A DNA stretch of 13,872 nt from CAYJHC01 sp964370075 (GTDB lineage Bacteria > Bacillota > Clostridia > Peptostreptococcales > Anaerovoracaceae): the NCBI GenBank assembly GCA_964370075.1, contig CAYJHC010000053.1, positions 1 to 13,872 on the forward strand, given 5' to 3'. Each line of letters begins with the position of its first letter. The first letter of the stretch is position 1. The notes beneath the pieces are model-generated. The model was not told where the DNA came from, made no database searches, and worked only from the letters and a program-made list of their open reading frames with translations. Both the position numbers and the translations under genes were made by a program. Shown one piece after another: positions 5,764 to 12,902 of this stretch.

Positions 5764-8700
5764 ATGGGAGTAATCCGATACACAGGCGTTTCTGAAAGTA
5801 GATCCGCAAAAATAGCAGCAAATATAATTAATGAAAAAGAAGGCATCTGTCTTGTTGTTTCGCCTACATATGAAACGGCGAAGGCATTGGCAGATGATCT
5901 TGCTTTTTTTGTCAACAAAGAAATAATTTTGATGAATGACCAAGGACATCAGCTTGCTTCATATGAAGCAGCAAATATAGATAGTCAGGTTGAAAGAGAA
6001 AAGGCAATTAAAGCAATAAAAGAAAAGGCTGATAAAGTAATTGTAATTGAAGCCTTAGGGGCAGCAAAAAAAGTTGAACCATTAAATGTGGTGTCAAAAA
6101 AAACTATTAGAGTAAAAATTGGTGAAATAATTGAGTATAAAGAATTTGGCGAGAAATTATTCACATTGGGGTATGAAAGAGAAAGCTACGTATATTCTAA
6201 AGGGCAGTTTGCGGTAAGAGGAAGCATAATCGATGTATTTCCAATTGGCTATGAACGGCCAATTCGTATAGATCTCTTTGGAGATGAAGTGGAAAAAATT
6301 AGGTTTTTTGATATAGAAAGTCAGTTTTCGGAAGAAAATGTTGATGATGCTCAAATATCTCAAGCAAGAGAAGACAAAAGGATAAGTGTCGAAGGACTGA
6401 TTCCTTTTTGGAAATATTTTGAGGAGGGTTCAATTCTAATTGATGATCCAGCAAGATGCTATCAGCGAATTAGGCTTAGAGAAGAAGAGGTAAAAGATGA
6501 TTTCCCTATATATCTTAGAAATGAAAAAGTAAGAAAAGATGATATAAAGAAATTTACCTTTACAAATGAATATATTAAGATTTATCAAGAAGATTCACTA
6601 TATGTACTTACAGCATTTGCAGACAGCATAGAGGGAATAGAGGCCTATGAAAAGTTAGAAAATATTACTTGCTATCAGGGAGTTAGTTTTAATGGAGACC
6701 TAAAAAGTTTTAAGCGAGAAACAGAAAACTACCTGAAAGAAGGGTACGAAGTATTTCTAGTGGCAGAAACTGAAGGTAGAGCTCAGACTCTAAGAGAATT
6801 CATACTAGATGAGAATATAAGAGGGAACATTGCGGTAGTTGCAGGAGAACTTACTACTGGAATGGTTCTTCTTCATGAAAAACTTTGCTATATGACTGAC
6901 AAGGATATTTTTGGATATAGCAAACATAAAAAAAGAATGAAATTTTCAGAAAAAAAATCTTCGAGAGATATTTTTTCTGAAATAGAAAAAGATGATATAG
7001 TAGTTCACGAAAAATATGGTATTGGAAGATTTCTAGGTAATAGCATAATAACAGTTAAAGGCAAAGAAAGAGAGCTTCTAAAAATAAAATATGGTGGCGA
7101 AGATGTGCTTTATGTTCCTATGGATCAAATTGATTTAGTACAGAAATATACAGGCTCAGAGAACCCTAAGCTGACTAGGTTGGGAAGTCCTGAGTGGGAA
7201 AATGTAAAGAAGAGAACTAAAAAAGCCATAAAAGATATGGCGAAGGAACTATTAGCTCTTACTGCTAAAAGAAAGTCGGAAGGTGGTTATGCTTTTTCGA
7301 AAGATGGACCTTGGCAGGCAGACTTTGATGATAAATTTCCTTATGTGGAAACTGATGACCAACTGCGTTGTATTGAAGAAATCAAAGAAGATATGGAGAA
7401 ATCCGAACCTATGGATAGATTGCTTTGCGGGGACGTTGGATACGGAAAGACGGAAGTTGCTTCAAGAGCAATATTCAAGTGTATCGCTGAAGGGAAGCAA
7501 GCGGCTATTCTTGGCCCAACAACCATTCTTGTGAACCAACATTATATAAAACTAAAAGAAAGGTTTGCTGATTTCCCAGTAAATATTGAAATGCTTTCTA
7601 GATTTAAAACAGCAAAAGAGCAAACCGAAATAATTAAGAAACTAGAAACCGGTGAAGTAGATATAGTGGTTGGAACTCACAGGCTACTTTCAAAGGATGT
7701 GAAATTTAAAGATATTGGACTACTAGTTGTAGATGAGGAACAAAAATTTGGAGTTGCAGCAAAAGAGAAAATAAAAGCACTGAAAGTAGGGGTAGATATG
7801 CTAGCTCTTACAGCTACTCCAATTCCTAGAACATTACATATGTCCTTAGTCGGAATAAAGGCTCTAAGCCTTATTGAAGAACCGCCTGAAGAGAGAATTC
7901 CTATTCAAACCTATGTTCTTGAAGAAGATCAACTTCTAATAAAAGAAGCAATCAAAAGAGAATTAGAAAGAGGCGGACAAGTTTATATTGTTACGAATAA
8001 AATTCAGGGTATTCAAAAACTGGCTGCAGATATAAAGAATCTAGTTCCAGAAGCACAGGTTGCAGTAGGCCATGGAAGAATGAAAGAAGATGTTTTAGAG
8101 GACGTAATGATAAACTTCACTGAGGGGAAAACTAATGTATTAATTGCAACTACAATAATTGAATCAGGAATTGACATCCCTAACGTGAATACTTTAATCG
8201 TAATAGACGCTGATAAATTTGGGCTAGCTCAACTTTATCAGATTAGAGGTAGGGTTGGTAGAAGCAATAGAATGGCGTATGCTTACCTTATGCATAAAAA
8301 AGAAAAAATTCTCACTGAAGTTGCAGCTAAAAGGCTTAGCACAATTAAAGAGTTTACTCAATTTGGAGCAGGCTTTAAGATTGCCATGAGGGACCTTGAA
8401 ATTAGAGGCTCTGGAAACATACTAGGTGGAGAGCAACATGGGCATATGATCAATATTGGATATGACTTATATTGTAAACTAGTTGAAGAGGTGGTTAAAG
8501 AGTTAGAACTTGAAGGGCAAGGAATTCAGGTTGTAGCCAAATTCAATGAAGAAACTAAGTTGGATATTGATGTCACAGCATATATTCCTATGACTTTTGT
8601 GGAAAGTGAAACTCAAAGAATAGAAATCTACAAAAGAATTGTTGCTATTAAGGATTTCCATGAGTTGAGAATCTTAGAGCAAGAGCTACGAGATATGTTT

Positions 8701-8964
8701 GGAAAACTGCCATTTGAAGTAGAAAACTTACTAAGAGTCGGATTAATAAAAAACATGGCTAAATACATACAAGTGGAAAGCATTACTTTAAGCAAAGGTA
8801 AGGTGAATATAAAGTATTTTGAACAAACAGGAAAAGGCTCGATGACTGTTTTTGTAGAAGAACAAAAGGATAAAGGACGAAAATTATTAAAAGAATTATA
8901 TTCTGTAATTCACATACTATATGAGAAACAAAGGGCGGCAGAAAAAGAGGAGAATCGGGTTTAG
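5764..8964 (+). CDS. mfd: Transcription-repair coupling factor Mfd
   Basis: Mfd is a DNA translocase that pushes RNA polymerase off lesions and recruits UvrA. In order are the UvrB-like N-terminal module (D1a/D2/D1b, about residues 1-200), a linker region, the CarD-like RNA-polymerase-interacting domain (about 405-470, DDIVVHEKYGIGRF), the RecG-like helicase core with Walker A GDVGYGKT (556-563), DEEQ box (657-660), TATPIPRT (683-690), TTIIESGIDIPN and QIRGRVGRS (826-834), and the C-terminal D7 inhibitory domain. Length is 1066 residues against about 1150-1180 usually. By comparison with B. subtilis the first 25-30 residues of D1a are missing; in-frame upstream sequence has no usable start and meets a TAG at 5719-5721. 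The ribosome site is weak (GAAGAG). The stop TAG shares its G with the next gene's GTG start. Confidence 0.96.
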   Translation: MGVIRYTGVSESRSAKIAANIINEKEGICLVVSPTYETAKALADDLAFFVNKEIILMNDQGHQLASYEAANIDSQVEREKAIKAIKEKADKVIVIEALGAAKKVEPLNVVSKKTIRVKIGEIIEYKEFGEKLFTLGYERESYVYSKGQFAVRGSIIDVFPIGYERPIRIDLFGDEVEKIRFFDIESQFSEENVDDAQISQAREDKRISVEGLIPFWKYFEEGSILIDDPARCYQRIRLREEEVKDDFPIYLRNEKVRKDDIKKFTFTNEYIKIYQEDSLYVLTAFADSIEGIEAYEKLENITCYQGVSFNGDLKSFKRETENYLKEGYEVFLVAETEGRAQTLREFILDENIRGNIAVVAGELTTGMVLLHEKLCYMTDKDIFGYSKHKKRMKFSEKKSSRDIFSEIEKDDIVVHEKYGIGRFLGNSIITVKGKERELLKIKYGGEDVLYVPMDQIDLVQKYTGSENPKLTRLGSPEWENVKKRTKKAIKDMAKELLALTAKRKSEGGYAFSKDGPWQADFDDKFPYVETDDQLRCIEEIKEDMEKSEPMDRLLCGDVGYGKTEVASRAIFKCIAEGKQAAILGPTTILVNQHYIKLKERFADFPVNIEMLSRFKTAKEQTEIIKKLETGEVDIVVGTHRLLSKDVKFKDIGLLVVDEEQKFGVAAKEKIKALKVGVDMLALTATPIPRTLHMSLVGIKALSLIEEPPEERIPIQTYVLEEDQLLIKEAIKRELERGGQVYIVTNKIQGIQKLAADIKNLVPEAQVAVGHGRMKEDVLEDVMINFTEGKTNVLIATTIIESGIDIPNVNTLIVIDADKFGLAQLYQIRGRVGRSNRMAYAYLMHKKEKILTEVAAKRLSTIKEFTQFGAGFKIAMRDLEIRGSGNILGGEQHGHMINIGYDLYCKLVEEVVKELELEGQGIQVVAKFNEETKLDIDVTAYIPMTFVESETQRIEIYKRIVAIKDFHELRILEQELRDMFGKLPFEVENLLRVGLIKNMAKYIQVESITLSKGKVNIKYFEQTGKGSMTVFVEEQKDKGRKLLKELYSVIHILYEKQRAAEKEENRV

Positions 8965-10646
8965 TGGTAAAATTCCAACAAAAAAAGAAATTCATAACAG
9001 GAATTGCGATGTTAGCAGTGGCGGGTATTATTGTAAAAATTCTTGGTGCTTTTTTTCGCATACCTTTAGCTAATATAATTGGAGCCTATGGAATGGCAGT
9101 ATATCAACCAGCTTATAGTGTGTATTCTGTTTTTGTTACCTTTGCGACTATTGGACTTCCAGTTGCTATTTCTAAATTAACGATATCAGAAAAAAAAGTT
9201 TTTCCGATATTATTTAAAATTCTGGTATTTGTAGCTGTTTTTTTTGCATCGATACTATTTCTATTTTCGGAGGAAATAGCTAAGATCATTGGAATTGAAG
9301 AAGCAAAAATTACTTTAATGGCAATAGCTCCTGCAATAGTATTTTTATCTATAACTGCGGCAATACGGGGATATTTTCAAGGGAAAGAGAATATGCTCCC
9401 TACTAGTGTATCTCAAATAGGTGAGCAGTTAATTAGAGTTGCTTTAGGGTTAGTTTTAGCAGTAGGCTTCATTGGAGGATGGGTTGCCTATAATAATTTT
9501 TCAAGTGAAGCAATCGGGGCTTTTGGGGCAACACTGGGAAGTTCAATTGGAGTGTTGATAGGTTCGCTAATAATGATTTCTTTCTATATGAAGGACAGAA
9601 ATAAGAAAAGCTTAGGAGATATAATACAAGATAATAACAGCTTGGCTAATAATGGGCAAATTGGAGATCATCTTAAAGTCGGAAAAGTAAAAGATGCTTC
9701 TTTTTTTTCATTTAAAGGAGGAATTGATAAGTACTATATAGGAAGGTTGCTGAGAACTACAATTGGAATTACTTTAGGTGCGGCTATTTTTCAAATATTT
9801 GCTTTTGTTGAGGTGTTTATTATTGTAAATGGTTTAGTAGATTCAGGAGTTCCCAATGTAGAGGCAATAAATGATTATGGCCAGATTACAGGACTTGTTT
9901 ATCCTATTTTGAATTTGCCATATATAATAGTTGCTTCCATTGCCATTGGACTAGTTCCTTCCCTTACACGATTAACAGAAGAAAAGGTAGGGGTGGGGAA
10001 AGGTGATCTGTATAATGGATTAATAAAAGAAAAAGCTAGTGATGCAGTAACATTAAGTGCCGTGGTTGGCTTTCCATCAGCAATAGGAATAGCAACTTTA
10101 GGGATAGATATTTTATATCTTCTTTACCCAAGCCAACAAAGCGAAATTACTATATCTAATCTAGTTGTTGTCATTTTTGGAATTAGTGTGGCCGTATTAG
10201 CTTTTGTACTTACTTCCATTGGAATTCTTCAAGGGATGGGTAGGATAAAGGAATCGGCATTTGCTGTAGTTGTTGGAATAAGTGTGAAAATAGTATTATC
10301 TTATGCTCTGACTAGAGTTAACACTTTTGGAATATTGGCAAGCCCTATTAGCACTTTACTTGGTCTAATAATTTCTTTTATACTTTTAATTTGGGTTCTG
10401 AAAAGAAAAGAGAACTATGATTTAATTAAGCTTTACATTATAAATTCTTGGATTGCAATTGAAGGGACTATAGCGGTTCTAATTATTGGGTTATGTGGAA
10501 AAACAATTTTGGGGACACTTGGAATTGATTCGGCACTCGTTACCGTAATTGTAATAGTATTATCGGTGGTTGCTTATGGAAGCGTAATGATATTACATAA
10601 AGATGAGTTGAAGAAGCTGTTAATTAAGAAAAATAACGAAAAGTAG
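8964..10646 (+). CDS. SpoVB/YabM-type polysaccharide or lipid flippase (MOP superfamily)
   Basis: A 560-residue integral membrane protein of the MATE/MOP exporter superfamily, MurJ/SpoVB-like branch, whose members flip lipid-linked envelope precursors. Signatures are the N-terminal first helix with a conserved FFRIPLANIIGAYGMAVYQ segment (30-48) and RGYFQGKENMLPTSVSQIGEQ-type loop (135-155). About 12-14 hydrophobic segments are visible. Between residues 210 and 262 there is a long polar loop, before GRLLRTTIGIT. The GTG start overlaps the mfd stop by one base and has AGAGGAG about eleven bases upstream, implying translational coupling. B. subtilis has the related yabM a little after mfd, separated by spoVT, which is absent here. 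The protein could be a second lipid II flippase or act on another polysaccharide; the sequence does not decide, so I give no symbol. It is the apparent last gene of the operon, although no terminator follows. Confidence 0.9.
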   Translation: MVKFQQKKKFITGIAMLAVAGIIVKILGAFFRIPLANIIGAYGMAVYQPAYSVYSVFVTFATIGLPVAISKLTISEKKVFPILFKILVFVAVFFASILFLFSEEIAKIIGIEEAKITLMAIAPAIVFLSITAAIRGYFQGKENMLPTSVSQIGEQLIRVALGLVLAVGFIGGWVAYNNFSSEAIGAFGATLGSSIGVLIGSLIMISFYMKDRNKKSLGDIIQDNNSLANNGQIGDHLKVGKVKDASFFSFKGGIDKYYIGRLLRTTIGITLGAAIFQIFAFVEVFIIVNGLVDSGVPNVEAINDYGQITGLVYPILNLPYIIVASIAIGLVPSLTRLTEEKVGVGKGDLYNGLIKEKASDAVTLSAVVGFPSAIGIATLGIDILYLLYPSQQSEITISNLVVVIFGISVAVLAFVLTSIGILQGMGRIKESAFAVVVGISVKIVLSYALTRVNTFGILASPISTLLGLIISFILLIWVLKRKENYDLIKLYIINSWIAIEGTIAVLIIGLCGKTILGTLGIDSALVTVIVIVLSVVAYGSVMILHKDELKKLLIKKNNEK

Positions 10647-10753
10647 AACCATTGTTAACCATTTGTTTGGAAAATTTGTGTTGAACTACAGTTAGACTCC
10701 ACATCTAAATGAAATGCGTAGCCTGGATTATAATTAATGTGCCGATAACCCTA

Positions 10754-10782
10754 TTGTGAAGGTAGAATATAAATAGTATACT
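10754..10782 (+). promoter_or_regulatory. Promoter of the four-helix membrane protein gene
   Basis: TTGTGA (10754-10759), a 17-base spacer and TATACT (10777-10782), four and five of six consensus matches. Start of transcription would be about 10789, giving a 36-base leader with the AAGGAGAG ribosome site. A second TATAAT at 10799-10804 lacks a suitable -35. The rest of the 178-bp gap after the flippase shows no terminator. Confidence 0.5.
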
Positions 10783-10824
10783 GAAATTGTAAATTTATTA
10801 TAATGAAATTATAAGGAGAGAAAA

Positions 10825-11250
10825 ATGGAACCAATGAATGTAAATGGACAAACTAATAGTTGCGCACCAGCTCGAAAGTTTGTGAAAGTTGTGGGAATAT
10901 TAATGATTATTTTTGGTGGAATAGGAATGCTTGTCTCATTGTTAGCAGTAGCAGCAGCTTCAGCAGCAGCATATTTATTAGGAGCTTCTATATATATTCC
11001 GGTAATTGTGGCAGTAGCAGGATCGGGTTTGCAACTGGCAACTGGAATAATGGCTGTAAAGTATTCTAATACTCCTGTAAAAGCAAAAACATTATTAATT
11101 TTGTCGATAGTTATGATTGGTATTAATTTACTTGCTCAAATCTTGAGTGCTACTATGCTTTATGGAGAGTTTAACCTGTTAAATACTTTGCTAGGCTGTT
11201 TAATGCCTGTCTTATTAATAATAGGTGCGAATAAAAACATGAAAGCTTAA
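10825..11250 (+). CDS. Small four-helix membrane protein of unknown function
   Basis: A 141-residue protein with a short polar N-terminus (about 20 residues, one Cys at 13) and four hydrophobic segments at roughly 22-48, 55-78, 88-110 and 117-134. The second half of helix 1 is a striking alanine run (AVAAASAAAYLL). There are few charged residues between helices (KYSNTPVKAK between 2 and 3), and the C-terminus is short and basic, suggesting both ends in the cytoplasm. I do not recognise a family; four-helix proteins of this size are widespread in Clostridia without known function. AAGGAGAG lies four bases before the ATG. It has its own promoter and is followed 25 bases later by a strong terminator, so it is monocistronic and separate from the housekeeping operon. 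Confidence 0.85.
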   Translation: MEPMNVNGQTNSCAPARKFVKVVGILMIIFGGIGMLVSLLAVAAASAAAYLLGASIYIPVIVAVAGSGLQLATGIMAVKYSNTPVKAKTLLILSIVMIGINLLAQILSATMLYGEFNLLNTLLGCLMPVLLIIGANKNMKA

Positions 11251-11275
11251 GACGGATAAGACTTCTTGAAAAATT

Positions 11276-11309
11276 AACGATGGACTAATTTAATGGTCCG
11301 TCGTTTTTT
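11276..11309 (+). terminator. Terminator of the membrane protein gene, repeat copy 1
   Basis: AACGATGGACTA pairs with TGGTCCGTCGTT (12 pairs, two of them G-U) around a short AT loop and runs into six T. It is one of two related copies: the other, at 12411-12444, shares the flanking AAAAATTAACGATG and CGTCGTTTTTT. The shared TAAGACTT box lies upstream at 11257-11264. Confidence 0.9.
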
Positions 11310-11419
11310 ATTTGCTTAAAAACGGTTAAAATAATTATCCTGCTTACAATGATGTTATTACGCATTCTTTTGCAGCAGATTGTAGAGTGGTATGTATACC
11401 TGGTTAAAAGAGTAAAAGG

Positions 11420-11462
11420 GAAAGTGAGAATCACATTTAAAATTGATATCTCGCTTTCTTTT
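11420..11462 (+). terminator. Hairpin with short T-run, possible weak terminator
   Basis: GAAAGTGAGA (11420-11429) pairs with TCTCGCTTTC (11449-11458) with one G-U pair, around a 19-base AT-rich loop, followed by TTTT. It is not next to any gene I can support, since 11310-11419 has no convincing frame. It might end read-through from the upstream gene or an unseen small RNA, or be chance. Confidence 0.35.
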
Positions 11463-11487
11463 AGAATTAGTAATGCAAATGAGGAGT

Positions 11488-11553
11488 ATATGGACAAAAT
11501 ATATTAAATATATGATCAAAGTGTATTGGGTATATGGTTAAAGTGTATTTGAA
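11488..11553 (+). repeat. Three tandem 22-bp repeats upstream of the pilin promoter
   Basis: Units at 11488-11509, 11510-11531 and 11532-11553 each start ATATG and hold AAA-TATT or AAAGTGTATT at the same offset. Units 2 and 3 match at 17 of 22 positions, units 1 and 2 at 15 of 22. The period is about two helical turns and the array ends three bases before the TTGACA at 11557. Probable regulator-binding array or UP-like element; the regulator is unknown. Confidence 0.75.
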
Positions 11554-11556
11554 ATG

Positions 11557-11584
11557 TTGACAAGTTCATGTTTAAGGGTATAAT
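11557..11584 (+). promoter_or_regulatory. Consensus promoter of the prepilin-like gene
   Basis: A perfect TTGACA (11557-11562) and perfect TATAAT (11579-11584) with a 16-base spacer. Transcription would start near 11591, leaving a leader of about 95 bases. The leader can fold: ATGAGAAA near 11606-11613 pairs with TTTTTCAT near 11628-11635. A perfect promoter preceded by an array of repeats suggests repression or modulated activity instead of constant strong expression. Confidence 0.85.
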
Positions 11585-11684
11585 CATATATGAGTGCGTT
11601 GGAAAATGAGAAAGAAGTTTTATTTCGTTTTTCATAATTACTAATAATGAAATGTGTAATATTTTTGACGATTAAGAGGAAAGC

Positions 11685-12278
11685 ATGAGAAATAAAAATA
11701 AGAAACAAGGAGGATTTACATTAATAGAAGTAATTGTAGTAATAGCAATACTGGCGATACTTGCGTCTGTTGCTGTTCCTACGGTTTCGGGATATATTGA
11801 AAAGGCAAATCAAACCAAAGACCTTACTGTCGCAGCAAGTTTGATGAGAGCGGCAGCAGTTGAGGTTATAATACCCAGCAATAATGTGCCACCAGATACT
11901 ATTATTTATATGGTTTGGGAAACAGGTAAAGAAGATGCGCAAGGAGGATTTTTTGTAGATACAACTTATAATATGGAAAGTCCTGCAAATAGAGAAAACT
12001 TAGATTCTAAACAGTTTGAATATGAACTTGCAGTGTCAATAGGAGAACACCTGTTGGGAGAAGAGAGTTTTTCGGGAGGGTCTTGGAATCCGGGTAGACG
12101 ATATTTTGAAATTGGGGCAGGTAAGTCTAGTGCATCCGAAGAAATTGACTTCAAATTTTCAATTAATTCTTCTACAGGAGAGTTTCAGTTCCACCCAGAC
12201 AGGTTTAGCTCTAGACCTCTAAAAGAGGGAGAGGCATATGTATGGATTGATGAAATTGGCGTTAATCCAAATTTATAG
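11685..12278 (+). CDS. Type IV prepilin-like protein
   Basis: A 197-residue protein with a class III (type IV) prepilin signal: a short basic leader MRNKNKKQGG, cleavage expected after G10, then FTLIEVIVVIAILAILASVAVP with the conserved glutamate at +5 (E15) and a hydrophobic helix to about residue 34. The helix continues amphipathically (TVSGYIEKANQTKDL). The globular part (about 50-197) has no cysteines and no family I recognise; it is rich in Gly, Ser and Glu and ends with the motif GEAYVWIDEIG. PilD-type peptidase would process it and an ATPase/platform complex would assemble it, but none of those genes is in the window. AGAGGAAA is just upstream of the ATG. Monocistronic, with its own strong promoter and terminator. 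Could be a pilin, a minor pseudopilin or a surface protein using the same export route. Confidence 0.9.
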   Translation: MRNKNKKQGGFTLIEVIVVIAILAILASVAVPTVSGYIEKANQTKDLTVAASLMRAAAVEVIIPSNNVPPDTIIYMVWETGKEDAQGGFFVDTTYNMESPANRENLDSKQFEYELAVSIGEHLLGEESFSGGSWNPGRRYFEIGAGKSSASEEIDFKFSINSSTGEFQFHPDRFSSRPLKEGEAYVWIDEIGVNPNL

Positions 12279-12410
12279 AAATAGAGAAAGAAACCGTATT
12301 TTTAAAGTAAGATAATAAAATACAAGGCAGGAGAAAGTTAAGAGGGATTGGTGAAACTGAGTGGAAGCCAAACTAGGAAGTTTAAGACTTATAAGATTAC
12401 ATAAAAAATT
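12279..12410 (+). other. 3' region of the pilin gene with a possible 17-codon ORF
   Basis: Between the pilin stop and its terminator lie about 130 bases. A GTG at 12351, preceded by AGAGGG four to five bases upstream, opens 17 codons (MKLSGSQTRKFKTYKIT) ending at 12404, six bases before the terminator stem. The peptide is basic and of no known family. It may be a small peptide gene or chance; nothing else is visible here. Confidence 0.2.
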
Positions 12411-12444
12411 AACGATGAGCTAGTTTAATAGTTCGTCGTTTTTT
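12411..12444 (+). terminator. Terminator after the pilin gene, repeat copy 2
   Basis: AACGATGAGCTA pairs with TAGTTCGTCGTT (12 pairs, with G-U pairs) and runs into six T. It resembles the terminator at 11276-11309, including the AAAAATTAACGATG approach and, further upstream, a TAAGACTT box (12383-12390). Base differences between the copies mostly keep pairing, for example a G-C pair in copy 1 is A-U here. Confidence 0.85.
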
Positions 12445-12693
12445 GATTTTAAAAATAAAATTATTAATAATGCTAGGGATTTACAATTTACAACATGAAG
12501 TCTTAGCAAAGAAAACCCAAAGTAGCACTATACAAGATGAGTCTAACATAAATAGGCCATGCGGGCTGCTGAATTCAAAGATTATATTAAAGAAAAAAGA
12601 AAAATTAAGTGAAAAGAGTTTCTGAATAAGAGTTACAAAAGAGATTAAGAGTAGAGTAGAAATCGAAGCTTAAATATATAGTAAGAAATTCAT

Positions 12694-12726
12694 AATTAGT
12701 TGCCAAAATAATATTGACAACTAATT
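12694..12726. repeat. 9-bp inverted repeat spanning a TTGACA box
   Basis: AATTAGTTG (12694-12702) and CAACTAATT (12718-12726) are exact reverse complements separated by 15 bases; the right arm overlaps TTGACA at 12714-12719. Could be an operator controlling transcription toward the GLUG gene, or a leader stem. No T-run follows. Confidence 0.5.
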
Positions 12727-12868
12727 GGAAATGTGAGTAAATACAAGAAGAACTATAATAAGGGGTTTAGTCTATGAATTTAAGAAAGTGTTAGTTGAAA
12801 AGCTAAGGAAAAGGTAGGAACTAGAGTATTGAAGAGTGTTACTTTGAGGGGAGTAGTTCATTCGGTAA

Positions 12869-12891
12869 TTTTACTTTACAGTAAAGTGAAA
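12869..12891. repeat. Inverted repeat over the ribosome site of the GLUG gene
   Basis: ACTTTAC (12873-12879), one central A, and GTAAAGT (12881-12887) form a perfect 7-1-7 repeat; outer pairing with one G-U extends it to 12869-12891. The right arm covers the A bases of the GAAAGG ribosome site at 12888-12893, ten bases before the ATG at 12903. It may be a repressor operator or a translation-blocking hairpin. Confidence 0.6.
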
Positions 12892-12902
12892 GGTTGGTTT
12901 GT

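Larger units (their letters stand above)
12445..12902. other. 458-bp gene-free region before the GLUG protein gene
   Basis: No frame here has both a ribosome site and protein-like composition. From about 12660 rightwards it looks regulatory: a TTGACA at 12714-12719 inside an inverted repeat (12694-12726), a TATAAT at 12754-12759 without a well-spaced -35, and an inverted repeat at 12869-12891 touching the next gene's ribosome site. The TTGACA and TATAAT are 34 bases apart, so they are not one promoter. I searched by eye for c-di-GMP riboswitch signatures and saw none. Confidence 0.5.

Noticed and set aside
5688..5949. Minus-strand frames across the mfd start
   Set aside because: They are antisense shadows of mfd with no ribosome site and cysteine- and phenylalanine-rich nonsense-like products.
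11285..11497. 70-codon minus-strand frame
   Set aside because: It overlaps a strong terminator and the start of the 22-bp repeats, lacks a ribosome site and resembles no protein family.
12443..12625. 60-codon plus-strand frame after the pilin terminator
   Set aside because: It begins in the T-run of the terminator with a non-ATG start, has no ribosome site, and its product shows no recognisable motif.
12714..12759. TTGACA plus TATAAT as one promoter
   Set aside because: The boxes are 34 bases apart, twice the working spacer length, so they cannot be paired as a normal sigma-A promoter.
12279..12902. c-di-GMP riboswitch controlling pilin or adhesin genes
   Set aside because: Such switches often sit before clostridial pilus and adhesin genes, but the conserved core bases and the GGTTACC-like receptor are not seen on the plus strand here.
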